Shown here: positions 9,648 through 17,815 of the stretch, piece after piece
Position numbering within the stretch: the stretch's first letter is position 1
How the letters are laid out: the number at the start of each line of letters is the position of its first letter
Assembly (NCBI RefSeq): GCF_900188175.1
Contig: NZ_FZOQ01000001.1
Coordinates: 401,509-465,508 of the forward strand
Length of the DNA: 64,000 nucleotides
Origin: Pontibacter ummariensis
GTDB taxonomy: Bacteria; Bacteroidota; Bacteroidia; Cytophagales; Hymenobacteraceae
Direction of reading: 5' to 3'
The notes under the pieces: model-generated
Seen by the model: the letters and a program-made list of their open reading frames with translations, nothing else
The model's database searches: none
What the model was told of the DNA's origin: nothing
Made by a program: the position numbers and the translations under genes

Positions 9648-10607
9648 ATGAAAAATCTTTTACGCAAGATTAGCCTGTTTGCTGGAATTCTGATGATGGT
9701 GTCAGGAGCCGCCTTCGCGCAGCAAGAGGCCATGTACTCCCAGTATATGTTCAATGGACTGGTGTTGAACCCCGCTTATGCCGGAAGCCACGAAGGTCTT
9801 AGCGTGGCAGCGCTTTACCGCAACCAGTGGGTAGGGGTAGAGGGGGCACCTGTTTCGCAGTCTTTGTCAGTGCACGCTCCGCTGAAGAAAGACAATGTAG
9901 CACTTGGTCTGTCTATTGTGAATGACCGGATCGGCGTTACCAACACCCTGAGCATGAACGGTATCTACGCCTTCCGCATCGAAATGGAGTCAGGTGTGCT
10001 GTCGATGGGATTGCAGGCAGGGCTTGCCAGATTGCAAGCCGATTACACTAAAGTTGCGCTAAACCCTCAGGGGGCACCAGATGTTCAGTTCAGCGAGGTG
10101 CAAAACTACCTCATGTTTAACTTTGGTAACGGCGTTTACTATTACAGCGACAAGTTTTATGCGGGTGTGTCTTCACCTAATCTGTTCAGAACCAGGCTAG
10201 CTGGTGGCGACTTCAGAAGCAAGACAACTGGCGAAGAGGAGGAGGGCTCTCTGCCGCAGCACGCTCGCCACTTTTTCCTAAGCACAGGGTATACGTTTAA
10301 CCTTAGCGAGCATGTGCAGGTAAAACCGTCGACCCTTATAAAAGTAGCCCAAGGTGCACCGGTGCAGTTCGACATCAACACCAATGTGTGGCTGAACGAT
10401 TTCTTTGGTGTTGGGGCTTCTTACCGTTCCAACAACACCCTGATAGGTTTAGCAGAGGTTAAGGTGGGCAAACAGTTTAGAGTAGGCTATGCCTATGACC
10501 ATTCCGTGTCTGATATAAGCCAATACACGGCTAACACCCACGAAGTAATGCTGCGTTTTGATATGCTCCCGAGAGCAAAGGGAGAGGTTCCTGAGAAGCT
10601 GTACTAA
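9648..10607 (+). CDS. PorP/SprF family T9SS-associated outer-membrane protein
   Basis: This 319-residue protein has a signal peptide (MKNLLRKISLFAGILMMVSGAAFAQ). It then shows the family's opening pattern, QEAMYSQYMFNGLVLNPAYAGS, followed by YRNQWVGVEGAP. The rest is amphipathic beta-strand sequence ending in RVGYAYDHSVSDI and HEVMLRF, as expected of an outer-membrane barrel. In Bacteroidota, PorP/SprF paralogues sit directly downstream of large proteins with type B C-terminal domains; SprF is needed for surface delivery of SprB in Flavobacterium. The same order is seen here, 70 bases after the giant gene. The specific partnership is inferred from context. Confidence 0.92.
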   Translation: MKNLLRKISLFAGILMMVSGAAFAQQEAMYSQYMFNGLVLNPAYAGSHEGLSVAALYRNQWVGVEGAPVSQSLSVHAPLKKDNVALGLSIVNDRIGVTNTLSMNGIYAFRIEMESGVLSMGLQAGLARLQADYTKVALNPQGAPDVQFSEVQNYLMFNFGNGVYYYSDKFYAGVSSPNLFRTRLAGGDFRSKTTGEEEEGSLPQHARHFFLSTGYTFNLSEHVQVKPSTLIKVAQGAPVQFDINTNVWLNDFFGVGASYRSNNTLIGLAEVKVGKQFRVGYAYDHSVSDISQYTANTHEVMLRFDMLPRAKGEVPEKLY

Positions 10608-10720
10608 GGGTAGGCGGAGCCGGTGGGCGAGGTCGCAAATTGTTGGCAAAGAGCTGAAGTGTTGATAACCCGGTGGGGAACTTGTCTATAAACAACTGCC
10701 GGGGAGTGGCTAAAAGCTTG

Positions 10721-10728
10721 TATTTTTG
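10721..10728 (+). promoter_or_regulatory. Possible -7 element for the deoxynucleoside kinase gene
   Basis: TATTTTTG fits TAnnTTTG and lies 29 bases before the ATG at 10758. No good -33 TTTG is seen at the right distance, so the call is weak. Confidence 0.35.
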
Positions 10729-10757
10729 CCACTCATTTTATACAACCACAGATTACC

Positions 10758-11372
10758 ATGCATATTGCGATCGTCGGCAACATTGGGGCTGGCAAAACCA
10801 CCCTGGCCACTAAGCTGTCTCAGCACTTTAAGTGGGACTTGTACCTGGAGGCAGTGGAGAACAACCCTTACCTGAAGGATTTTTATGAGGATATGGAGCG
10901 ATGGGCTTTTCACCTGCAGGTGTTTTTCCTGAACAGCCGCTTTAACCAGGTGCAGCAGATTCAGAGCAGCAGCCGGAGCGTGATACAGGACCGTACGATT
11001 TATGAGGATGCCCATATCTTTGCCAAGAACCTGCATCAGTCCAATCTCATGAGTACGCGCGACTATGAGAACTACCTGGCCCTGTTTCAGTCTATGATCA
11101 GCATGGTGAAGGCTCCGGATCTAATGATCTACCTGAAAGCGGACCTGCCCAAGCTGATTGGCCAGATCGAAAAGCGTAACCGCGATTACGAAAGCAGTAT
11201 CAGCATTAACTACCTGCGTAACCTGAACGAGCACTATAATACCTGGATGAGCACTTACAACCAGGGCAAATTGCTGACGATTGATGTGAACAGCCTGGAT
11301 TTTGTTGCTAACCCGGAGGATTTGGGTACGATCATTGAAAAGATACAGGGAGAACTATTCGGCCTGTTTTAA
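10758..11372 (+). CDS. Deoxynucleoside kinase
   Basis: This 204-residue cytoplasmic enzyme phosphorylates deoxynucleosides in the salvage pathway. A P-loop opens the protein (G7-N-I-G-A-G-K-T14). The dNK-type DRTIYED motif at D78-D84 corresponds to the family's DRS/ERS substrate and catalytic region. The C-terminal part has the arginine-rich lid pattern IEKRNRDYE. Length matches the family (200-220 residues). Whether it prefers dA, dG or dC cannot be told from sequence alone. It is a single gene with its own terminator. Confidence 0.9.
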   Translation: MHIAIVGNIGAGKTTLATKLSQHFKWDLYLEAVENNPYLKDFYEDMERWAFHLQVFFLNSRFNQVQQIQSSSRSVIQDRTIYEDAHIFAKNLHQSNLMSTRDYENYLALFQSMISMVKAPDLMIYLKADLPKLIGQIEKRNRDYESSISINYLRNLNEHYNTWMSTYNQGKLLTIDVNSLDFVANPEDLGTIIEKIQGELFGLF

Positions 11373-11391
11373 ACGGTACTACGACATGATG

Positions 11392-11426
11392 AAAGGCAGC
11401 GCTGCTACATAAGCAGCGCTGCCTTT
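11392..11426 (+). terminator. Intrinsic terminator of the deoxynucleoside kinase gene
   Basis: A 15-bp perfect stem (11392-11406 with 11412-11426) with a 5-base loop runs into a T7 tract, 20 bases after the stop codon. Confidence 0.92.
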
Positions 11427-11600
11427 TTTTATAACCTACCCTGCTGCTGTGCCCCCACAGCGTTCCCATAACTGTGCCTTTCTCAATAGCTGTTCGCGTC
11501 TTTTGCTTTAGATAGGCGGGTAGTGCCTGTTCTCTTTGTTCTTGTTGTTTAGATTGGATGAAAAAATTAAATAAAAAGTTAATATAATGCAATATAATCT

Positions 11601-11630
11601 TTTGTTTATATATAAAAGTCTTTAACTTTG
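11601..11630 (+). promoter_or_regulatory. Bacteroidota-type promoter for the lipoprotein gene at 11687
   Basis: TTTG (11601-11604), an 18-base spacer and TAACTTTG (11623-11630) match the consensus. The gap 11427-11600 is otherwise AT-rich and empty. Confidence 0.7.
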
Positions 11631-11686
11631 ATATTGTAATAGATTAATATTGAATATCAATCAAAACCAAACAACATAAAACTAAA

Positions 11687-12664
11687 ATGGTAAAACTGAC
11701 AAAAACGCTCAGCCTAGGCCTCTGCGCCCTTATGTTCCTGTTCTCCTGCTCGAAAGAAATGGAGGAGGTAAGCCCTTCGGCTACTTTAAATGATACGGCT
11801 ACTGATGCAGCTAAAAACGCTACTCTTACGGAACCTAATCCTTTCACCTTTTCCGCTATTAGCACCAATGACAATGGCAAAACCTGGTATTTCACTGTTA
11901 CAAATAATGGTGACAGCAATAGTGGCCCAAACAAAGTATTGCTTGGGCTGCTTGATTGTGAACTAAAACCCATTATGCTCTCTACTGCTAACGTGGTGGC
12001 ATTATCATTGCAGCCATTAGATGGCAATCCCAAGGCTTTGGACCTTTCATTTGACAAAGGCCTCTGTAAAGATGCAATAACATCTAGTTCCGTTAGCTTT
12101 ACAGGTCTTGGGAATGGCCTGCGAGGTGGTGAAACATTAACTTTTATTCTTACCCTTAATTCTGCTGTTCAAGTAACTAGCGCGAAGGTTGGTCTTCAAA
12201 TAGCCAATAACTGCTTATCAGCCACATTAAATGGTCCTGGCTGTCAGGAAGAAGAAACATACTGTGGTTTAGGCCAGGGATATTTTCATGATCCCAAAAA
12301 ATGGCCTGTACAAGAAGTAACAATCGGGGGAGAGACTTATTCAGTTGATGATGCGGTTACTTTGATGACTAGTGATAAGAAATATGGCGGCAAAGAGAAT
12401 GGCAAAGGAGGAATTGAGGTTTCTAAGAAAGCTTTCTCTCAAGGTGTTACACTGCTTTTAAACTACAAGCTGGGTAATATTCCTGAAACAGTGCTTGCTG
12501 AAGAACTAGCAGATATCGAAGCGTTTTTGGCCACTTTAGATAAGTTATTAGTTGATAACCTTACTGCTAGTGATAAAAATGATCCATTGGCTGTTGCTGC
12601 TAATGATGCTGCAGGAAGAATAGGTGATTGGATGGATGTAAATAACTGTGAAGAAGAAAACTAG
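11687..12664 (+). CDS. Lipoprotein of unknown function
   Basis: This 325-residue protein has a lipoprotein signal (MVKLTKTLSLGLCALMFLFSC, lipid-attachment Cys21), so it should be anchored in a membrane facing the periplasm or the surface. Residues 50-200 look beta-rich and contain an Ig-like stretch (WYFTVTNNGDSNSGPNKVLLGLLDC). Residues 210-325 form a second region opening with YCGLGQGYFHDPKKWP and ending in helices with an acidic tail. Similar YCGLGQGYF-type segments occur in Bacteroidota surface proteins, but I cannot name the domain. Base use is more AT-rich than its neighbours, which hints at a recent origin or low expression. It is monocistronic, with its own promoter and terminator. Confidence 0.75.
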   Translation: MVKLTKTLSLGLCALMFLFSCSKEMEEVSPSATLNDTATDAAKNATLTEPNPFTFSAISTNDNGKTWYFTVTNNGDSNSGPNKVLLGLLDCELKPIMLSTANVVALSLQPLDGNPKALDLSFDKGLCKDAITSSSVSFTGLGNGLRGGETLTFILTLNSAVQVTSAKVGLQIANNCLSATLNGPGCQEEETYCGLGQGYFHDPKKWPVQEVTIGGETYSVDDAVTLMTSDKKYGGKENGKGGIEVSKKAFSQGVTLLLNYKLGNIPETVLAEELADIEAFLATLDKLLVDNLTASDKNDPLAVAANDAAGRIGDWMDVNNCEEEN

Positions 12665-12691
12665 AGAGTAGTAGTAGTTAATTTATTTACA

Positions 12692-12723
12692 AAAGAGATG
12701 GAGTTAGGATGCTTCATCTCTTT
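12692..12723 (+). terminator. Intrinsic terminator of the lipoprotein gene
   Basis: A 9-bp stem (12692-12700 with 12715-12723) is followed by CTTTTTA, 28 bases after the stop. Confidence 0.8.
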
Positions 12724-12863
12724 CTTTTTATTAGGGGTTTACGCAAATGATATGCAAGGCTTCTTAAAAAAAGGTTGTGTTGTAGCTCATTACATAGCTT
12801 AATATTCAAATTTCCCCACGTCCCAAATTTTATTATCTTCCCTATCAAACCAAACGAATAAAC

Positions 12864-14519
12864 ATGAGACCACGCCATATCCTATTTGCCTCGGCACTAG
12901 CAGCGGCTACTTTTAGCTGCACGACCAAAACGACAGAAGATGAAACGACTGCAACGGCCGTGCAGGCAGATGACAGCCTGCAGCAGAAGCTGGACATGTA
13001 CACCAACGTGCGCCTGACCTCTGACCTGAGCAAGCTTACGGAGAAGGAGAAGCAGATGATTCCGCTGTTAATAGAAGCCGCCGATATCATGAATGGCCTG
13101 TTCTGGTATGAGGCGTATGGCAAAAGCGATTCACTTCTGGCTGCCCTGGATAGTGACCCGGCAAAGCGCTTTGTGAACATTAACTATGGCCCTTGGGACC
13201 GCCTGAATAATAATGAGCCTTTTATTGCCGGGGTAGGACCTAAGCCGGAGGGAGCGAACTTCTACCCGGAGGACATGACGAAGGAGGAGTTTGAACAGGC
13301 CAACCTGCCAGACAAAGCCAGTCAGTACACCTTCCTGCGCCGCGACGAGAGTGGAAAGCTGATCACGGTGCCCTACCACGTGCAGTTTAAGGAGGAAGTA
13401 ACGCGGGCGGCAGACCTCTTACGGCAGGCGGCTAACCTGGCCGAGGAGCCAGGGCTGAAAAAGTACCTGAACCTGCGGGCAGAGGCGCTGCTTACTGACA
13501 ACTACCAGCCAAGCGACCTGGCCTGGATGGACATGAAGAACAACACCATTGACGTGGTGATAGGGCCGATAGAAACTTACGAGGACAAGCTGTTCGGCTA
13601 TAAGGCAGCGCATGAAGCGTACGTGCTGGTAAAAGACCAGGAGTGGAGCGAGCGCCTGGCAAAATACGCTGCTTTTCTGCCGGAGCTACAACGCGGCTTG
13701 CCCGTGGCTGGCAAGTACAAAACCGAGACACCGGGTACAGACTCTGACCTGAACGCCTATGATGTGGTGTATTATGCTGGTGACAGTAATGCCGGTAGCA
13801 AGACCATCGCCATCAACCTGCCGAATGATGAAGAGGTGCAACTGAAAAAGGGTACCCGCAGGCTGCAGCTCAAAAACGCCATGCGTGCCAAGTTCGATAA
13901 GATCATGGAACCTATCGCGGAGGAGCTCATTGTGGAGGACCAGCAGGAAAACGTTACGTTTGATGCTTTTTTTGCCAACACCATGTTCCATGAGGTAGCC
14001 CACGGGCTGGGTATTAAGAACACGGTGAACGGAAAGGGAACTGTGCGTGAAGCCCTGAAAGAGCATGCCTCTGCCCTGGAGGAGGGAAAAGCCGACATCC
14101 TGGGCTTGTACATGATCACGCAGTTGCACGAGAAAGGCGAACTGGAAGGAGACCTGGAGGATTACTATACCACCTTCCTGGCGGGCATCTTCCGTTCGGT
14201 TCGCTTTGGGGCCGCCAGTGCACATGGCCAAGCCAACATGGTGCGCTTCAACTTCTTTAAAGAGAACGGAGCCTTTGAGCGCGACGAGGCTACAGGCAAG
14301 TACCGGGTAAACTACGAGAAGATGCGCGAGGCCATGAACAAGCTGTCTGAGAAGATCCTGACCTTACAGGGGGAAGGTGACTATGCGGGGGTAGGGGAAC
14401 TGCTGGAAAAGCAAGGGCAGGTTAGCCCGCAGCTGCAGGCAGACCTCGACCGCCTGGCCCAAGCCAACATACCTGTGGACATTGTGTTTGAGCAGGGGGT
14501 AGACGTACTGGGGCTTTAG
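12864..14519 (+). CDS. M49-like (dipeptidyl-peptidase III-type) zinc metallopeptidase, lipoprotein
   Basis: This 551-residue protein starts with a lipoprotein signal (lipobox ATFSC, Cys18). The zinc site is HEVAHGLG with H376, E377 and H380, and the second glutamate motif is EEGKAD at 406-411. That spacing and pairing are as in the M49 dipeptidyl-peptidase III family and related bacterial hydrolases. Classical DPP III has a six-residue HExxGH; here it is a five-residue HExxH, as reported for some bacterial members. It probably trims oligopeptides in the periplasm or at the outer membrane. Substrates are unknown. It is monocistronic; a terminator follows at 14643. Confidence 0.8.
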   Translation: MRPRHILFASALAAATFSCTTKTTEDETTATAVQADDSLQQKLDMYTNVRLTSDLSKLTEKEKQMIPLLIEAADIMNGLFWYEAYGKSDSLLAALDSDPAKRFVNINYGPWDRLNNNEPFIAGVGPKPEGANFYPEDMTKEEFEQANLPDKASQYTFLRRDESGKLITVPYHVQFKEEVTRAADLLRQAANLAEEPGLKKYLNLRAEALLTDNYQPSDLAWMDMKNNTIDVVIGPIETYEDKLFGYKAAHEAYVLVKDQEWSERLAKYAAFLPELQRGLPVAGKYKTETPGTDSDLNAYDVVYYAGDSNAGSKTIAINLPNDEEVQLKKGTRRLQLKNAMRAKFDKIMEPIAEELIVEDQQENVTFDAFFANTMFHEVAHGLGIKNTVNGKGTVREALKEHASALEEGKADILGLYMITQLHEKGELEGDLEDYYTTFLAGIFRSVRFGAASAHGQANMVRFNFFKENGAFERDEATGKYRVNYEKMREAMNKLSEKILTLQGEGDYAGVGELLEKQGQVSPQLQADLDRLAQANIPVDIVFEQGVDVLGL

Positions 14520-14642
14520 AAGGAGTAGCTGCGTTTAACAGAAAGAACAGATTCAGCGGCTTGTTTTTGCAAAATTATCAGGAATAGACAATAAGGCTGC
14601 CGAAAAGATAAGTAATGGCGTGTAAAAGCACTTATTTCTTAG

Positions 14643-14677
14643 TAAAGGGGCAACACATTTTTGGTGTAGCCCCTTTA
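14643..14677 (+). terminator. Intrinsic terminator after the M49-like gene
   Basis: A 9-bp stem (14643-14651 with 14669-14677), extended by an ACACC/GGTGT inner pairing, is followed by a T-rich run. Confidence 0.8.
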
Positions 14678-14812
14678 TTTTTTAGCAGGTACTGATGCTT
14701 TACCTGTTGTTATGAAGCTGCTGTTATAGAACCTAAAACTTAAGTGCTCGCATAGGAGTATGTTAGGGATGGTAATTAATTATGCGTCAATATTTTAAGA
14801 GAGAAACCAGCA

Positions 14813-15022
14813 ATGAAAAGCTTTTATGAATTTAACAGAAATAGTCTGCAGGAGCGTCTGGAGCAATATAAACTGTATCCCGAAATGGCACTGTTCCATA
14901 TAGCCCTACGCGAGGAGATGGGAGAGGAAGAGTACCAGGCGTTTTACTGCGCAGAAAGGGAAGCCCAGAAACTTGGTGCTCCGTTGTTATATCAAAATGT
15001 GAGAGAATGGACGGCTGCCTGA
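14813..15022 (+). CDS. Small conserved-looking protein (69 aa), unknown
   Basis: This soluble helical protein of 69 residues (MKSFYEFNRNSLQERLEQYK...) has many Glu and aromatic residues. No signal, membrane segment or known motif is seen. A purine-rich AAGAGAG lies shortly before the ATG, and a strong terminator follows 18 bases after the stop, so the ORF has its own signals. Function is not assigned. Confidence 0.55.
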   Translation: MKSFYEFNRNSLQERLEQYKLYPEMALFHIALREEMGEEEYQAFYCAEREAQKLGAPLLYQNVREWTAA

Positions 15023-15040
15023 GAGTTTGCTTTAGCTTGT

Positions 15041-15091
15041 TTAAAAGCAGAAAAGGCCATTGACGCGCTCAATTGCCTTTTCTGCTTTTAA
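15041..15091. terminator. Bidirectional terminator between convergent genes
   Basis: A 17-bp perfect stem (15041-15057 with 15075-15091), with further ATTGA/TCAAT pairing inside, has A- and T-rich edges. It separates the small ORF from the FAD oxidoreductase gene. Confidence 0.9.
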
Positions 15092-15104
15092 AGGCCCTTC
15101 TATT

Positions 15105-16244
15105 CTATAACTGTTGCAGTACTAATGCTGCCCCTTCTTCTCCAACCAGCGAACCAATGGCAATCCCCATGCCGCTCAGTCGTATAGAGCAGCTAATCCG
15201 CTCGGATACCTTTTGAACAATAGTGGTCTTCTCAGCCCCCATGCCCATGATGCCGCTCCACCGGTGGGCTACCTCAAACGGTGTATCCGGAAGGATAATT
15301 TGGCGCAGCAGTTCCTCCAGCCTTTGCTGTACCACTGCGGTAAGGCCAAACTCAGTTGTTTCCTCTGCTTTGATGTCTAGGTTCCGGCCGCCGCCAAAAA
15401 GTACCCGGTTGCCGACGTTCCGGAAGTAATAGTAGCCTTTATCGTAGTGAAACGTGCCTTTTAGCTTAAGGCCTGGAATCGGTTCGGTGATGAGCACCTG
15501 GGCCCGGGCAGGGACGATAGAAAGCTGCGGCAGGAGCTTACGGGCAAAGCCGTTTGTCGCTACCAGGGCGGCGCGCGCTTCAATCGTAAGCCCTTGTGCC
15601 GTAGTAGCCGCTATTCCCTTCCCGTTGTCCTGTAGCTGCAAGACCTCGATACCGTTTAAGACCAGCACCCCCTCTGCCTGTACTTTCTGCGTGAGCGCCA
15701 GGATCATCCTGCCTGTGTCGATCTGGCCTTCGGCGATACTCTCTATCAAACGTTTAACCCCTTTAAAGCCAAAACTGGCGATCTTTTCATCGGCAGGCCG
15801 ATACACGTTTGGCTCGCCCATGATCTTTTCCAGTTGCTTGTTCAGATAGGGGAGGGCTTCCTGGCACTGTTCGTATAGTTCATGCTGGTGTGGCTCAAAC
15901 AGTTCGTAACCTCCCCAGCGGTGATAGTCGATGGCCTGGTCGCCCAGGTTCTGACGTAAACGCTGTAAGCCTTTCCAACGGCGTGCTACCTGCTGAAAGA
16001 CGGCTTCCTCTGAAAGGTGGGCCAGGTCTTCCAATAACTCTGAGGGGCTGCCGAAGCAGGCAAAGCCGGCATTCTTAGAACTGGCACCTGTAGGAAGCAG
16101 GCCCCGCTCCACCACCATCACTTTCAGCTTTGGCTGGGTCTTTTTAAGGTGTAGCGCAGCATTGAGGCCTACAATGCCACTGCCTACAATAAGTACATCA
16201 ATGTTGCTGAAATAGCTGTCGCGCTCCCAGTAGCTTAACTGCAT
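15105..16244 (-). CDS. FAD-dependent oxidoreductase, DAO/DadA family
   Basis: This 379-residue protein belongs to the D-amino-acid oxidase/glycine oxidase superfamily, which oxidises amines or amino acids with FAD. The dinucleotide-binding motif is G21-S-G-I-V-G26, followed by the acidic end of strand 2 (VVERG). The typical TGASSKNAGFACFG segment lies near 52-65, where such enzymes contact the flavin. A late GIMGMGAEKT and a C-terminal GMGIAIGSLVGE complete the FAD fold. The substrate cannot be told. It is last in a three-gene minus operon, 2 bases after the 84-residue ORF. Confidence 0.87.
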   Translation of the reverse strand: MQLSYWERDSYFSNIDVLIVGSGIVGLNAALHLKKTQPKLKVMVVERGLLPTGASSKNAGFACFGSPSELLEDLAHLSEEAVFQQVARRWKGLQRLRQNLGDQAIDYHRWGGYELFEPHQHELYEQCQEALPYLNKQLEKIMGEPNVYRPADEKIASFGFKGVKRLIESIAEGQIDTGRMILALTQKVQAEGVLVLNGIEVLQLQDNGKGIAATTAQGLTIEARAALVATNGFARKLLPQLSIVPARAQVLITEPIPGLKLKGTFHYDKGYYYFRNVGNRVLFGGGRNLDIKAEETTEFGLTAVVQQRLEELLRQIILPDTPFEVAHRWSGIMGMGAEKTTIVQKVSERISCSIRLSGMGIAIGSLVGEEGAALVLQQL

Positions 16245-16246
16245 GC

Positions 16247-16501
16247 TTAATCGTCTTGTCGGGTGTACTCGTGCTTGTAGTTGCGGGCCGTTGCCTCATC
16301 CATTAGTTCAAAGTGGGTAAGCATGATCTCTCTTTCCCCGCGGTTCAGCCCCCTGACAAAAACACCTGCAGGTGTTTCATAAACAGAGTAGTTATGCTTG
16401 CCGAAAGGGTAGAGGTTGTTGCTCTTAAGGGTAGTAGCGTTCGTCAGGTCCACCTGCTGCCCACCGGTAGTAGTTACAATAAACTTATGCTTGTTCGTCA
16501 T
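16247..16501 (-). CDS. Hypothetical protein (84 aa) in hydrolase-oxidoreductase operon
   Basis: This soluble 84-residue protein (MTNKHKFIVTTTGGQQVDL...) has predicted beta-strands followed by a C-terminal helix, and no signal or membrane segment. It overlaps the upstream alpha/beta hydrolase gene by 17 bases and ends 2 bases before the oxidoreductase start, so the three are co-transcribed and likely translationally coupled. The family is not recognised. Confidence 0.7.
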   Translation of the reverse strand: MTNKHKFIVTTTGGQQVDLTNATTLKSNNLYPFGKHNYSVYETPAGVFVRGLNRGEREIMLTHFELMDEATARNYKHEYTRQDD

Positions 16502-17156
16502 AGGTGCAATCTAGTAAAATTCGACTTAAAATGGCGCTCACTTCCTCTGCCCGGTTCATGACCATCAGATGTTCCCCGCCTTTTATCTTGATGATATCGG
16601 GCCTGTCATACAGGGGGAGTACCAGGTCAGCAGTGCCGTGCAGTTGCACAAGGCCCGGTACTACTTTCGCTTGTTGCCAGTTCAGCAGCTGTGTAAGTGC
16701 CCAACGCAGGAACAGCTCGTCCATGTCGAGGATCACACGCTTCAGCAGTTTCTTCTCAGGCCTAGTGTGCGCCCCGAAAAAAGGGGGAGCAAGCGGATAG
16801 CCGCTTTGCATTAGCCTGAAGGGCACCCGCTTTTGTAATTTCAGCTTTCCTGCCATACGGTAATACCAGGGCAGGGCGTGGCGGGTGGCTAAGCTGGAGA
16901 TAAGGATAAGTTTCCGGGGCTTCAGAACCTTGGCCAGTTCAATGGCTACTATACCACCAAAAGAAAGGCCTATCAGGATGGGGGCCGGGTCCTGGATCTG
17001 CACCCGGAGCCGCTGCACAAAAGAAGACAAGGGTTCATTCACATCCGTTGGGGCTATCCAATGTACATGTTGCTGCGCCAGGTACCTGGGCAGTTTCAGG
17101 AACTGAAACATGCGCCAGTCGGCTCCTAAGCCGCTGATAAAGTAGATCGTGCTCAT
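16485..17156 (-). CDS. Alpha/beta hydrolase
   Basis: This 223-residue protein has the hydrolase fold. The nucleophile elbow is G63-L-S65-F-G67, preceded by strand PAPILI. The acid is probably D177 (HGTADLVLP) and the histidine H196 (KGGEHLMV). The early GLGADWRMF motif forms the oxyanion region. It lacks a signal peptide, so it is cytoplasmic. It resembles small carboxylesterase/thioesterase-like hydrolases; the substrate is unknown. It is the first gene of the operon with the 84-residue ORF and the FAD oxidoreductase. Confidence 0.85.
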   Translation of the reverse strand: MSTIYFISGLGADWRMFQFLKLPRYLAQQHVHWIAPTDVNEPLSSFVQRLRVQIQDPAPILIGLSFGGIVAIELAKVLKPRKLILISSLATRHALPWYYRMAGKLKLQKRVPFRLMQSGYPLAPPFFGAHTRPEKKLLKRVILDMDELFLRWALTQLLNWQQAKVVPGLVQLHGTADLVLPLYDRPDIIKIKGGEHLMVMNRAEEVSAILSRILLDCTYDEQA

Positions 17157-17369
17157 AGCTAGCCTATACGTGATATGGCGGGAGTATTTTAAAAACTGCT
17201 CATGCAGAAGGGACAGACTTTAACGGAGTCCTAAACGATAAAAGCCATAATGCCTCTTTGGGGCGTGTAGCAGGGAAAACGGCCATTCTCTGTTAATCTT
17301 ATTTTCGGGCTTGTTCGCGGAAGAAATACACCAGTTGGTATAAAAGGGTAGTAAAGCATGCAACAGTAC

Positions 17370-17401
17370 TTTGCTATGCATAGTACTGTATAGTATATTT
17401 G
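17370..17401 (+). promoter_or_regulatory. Bacteroidota-type promoter for the small secreted protein
   Basis: TTTG (17370-17373), a 20-base spacer and TATATTTG (17394-17401) match the consensus, 39 bases before the ATG at 17441. Confidence 0.7.
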
Positions 17402-17440
17402 CAATAACAAAATGATGTAAAACATATAAATGATAAAGCT

Positions 17441-17644
17441 ATGAAAATCTTAATTGTTCTTTTCGCCTCTTTTTTTGGTTTTGGTTTAGCTGTGCAGGAA
17501 ACAGTAAGTGTAGATAAGCCAGCAGAAGTAATAACAGTAAAGTCAAACGTTCCTGCAACAGAAGTGGAGCGACCCGTTATGGACGTGATGCTGGATACAG
17601 TGGAAATATCCGTAGTAGCGCCTGCTGCCATTGCTGCAAAGTAA
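17441..17644 (+). CDS. Small exported protein (67 aa), unknown
   Basis: A cleavable signal peptide (MKILIVLFASFFGFGLAVQ) is followed by about 48 residues rich in Val, Pro and acidic residues, with no cysteines. It may be a small periplasmic or secreted peptide. A good promoter precedes it and a 13-bp hairpin follows, which supports expression. No family is recognised. Confidence 0.55.
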   Translation: MKILIVLFASFFGFGLAVQETVSVDKPAEVITVKSNVPATEVERPVMDVMLDTVEISVVAPAAIAAK

Positions 17645-17646
17645 AA

Positions 17647-17688
17647 GGCAGCTGAGGATAGGGCATTTGCTACTAATCCTCAGCTGCC
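17647..17688 (+). terminator. Hairpin after the small exported protein gene
   Basis: A 13-bp perfect stem (17647-17659 with 17676-17688) lies 2 bases after the stop. There is no T-run, so termination is less certain than at other sites here. Confidence 0.45.
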
Positions 17689-17815
17689 GGCTGGCAGCGC
17701 TTATCTTTGCCTGCATAAATGGCAGGCCTTCAGGTCACCCCAATGCTAAAAAGCTCTCCTGGAGCTTTGCAGCAAGTTGTTGTTACAGGAGCCTGATTTC
17801 TTGCGGCAGCTGCCA

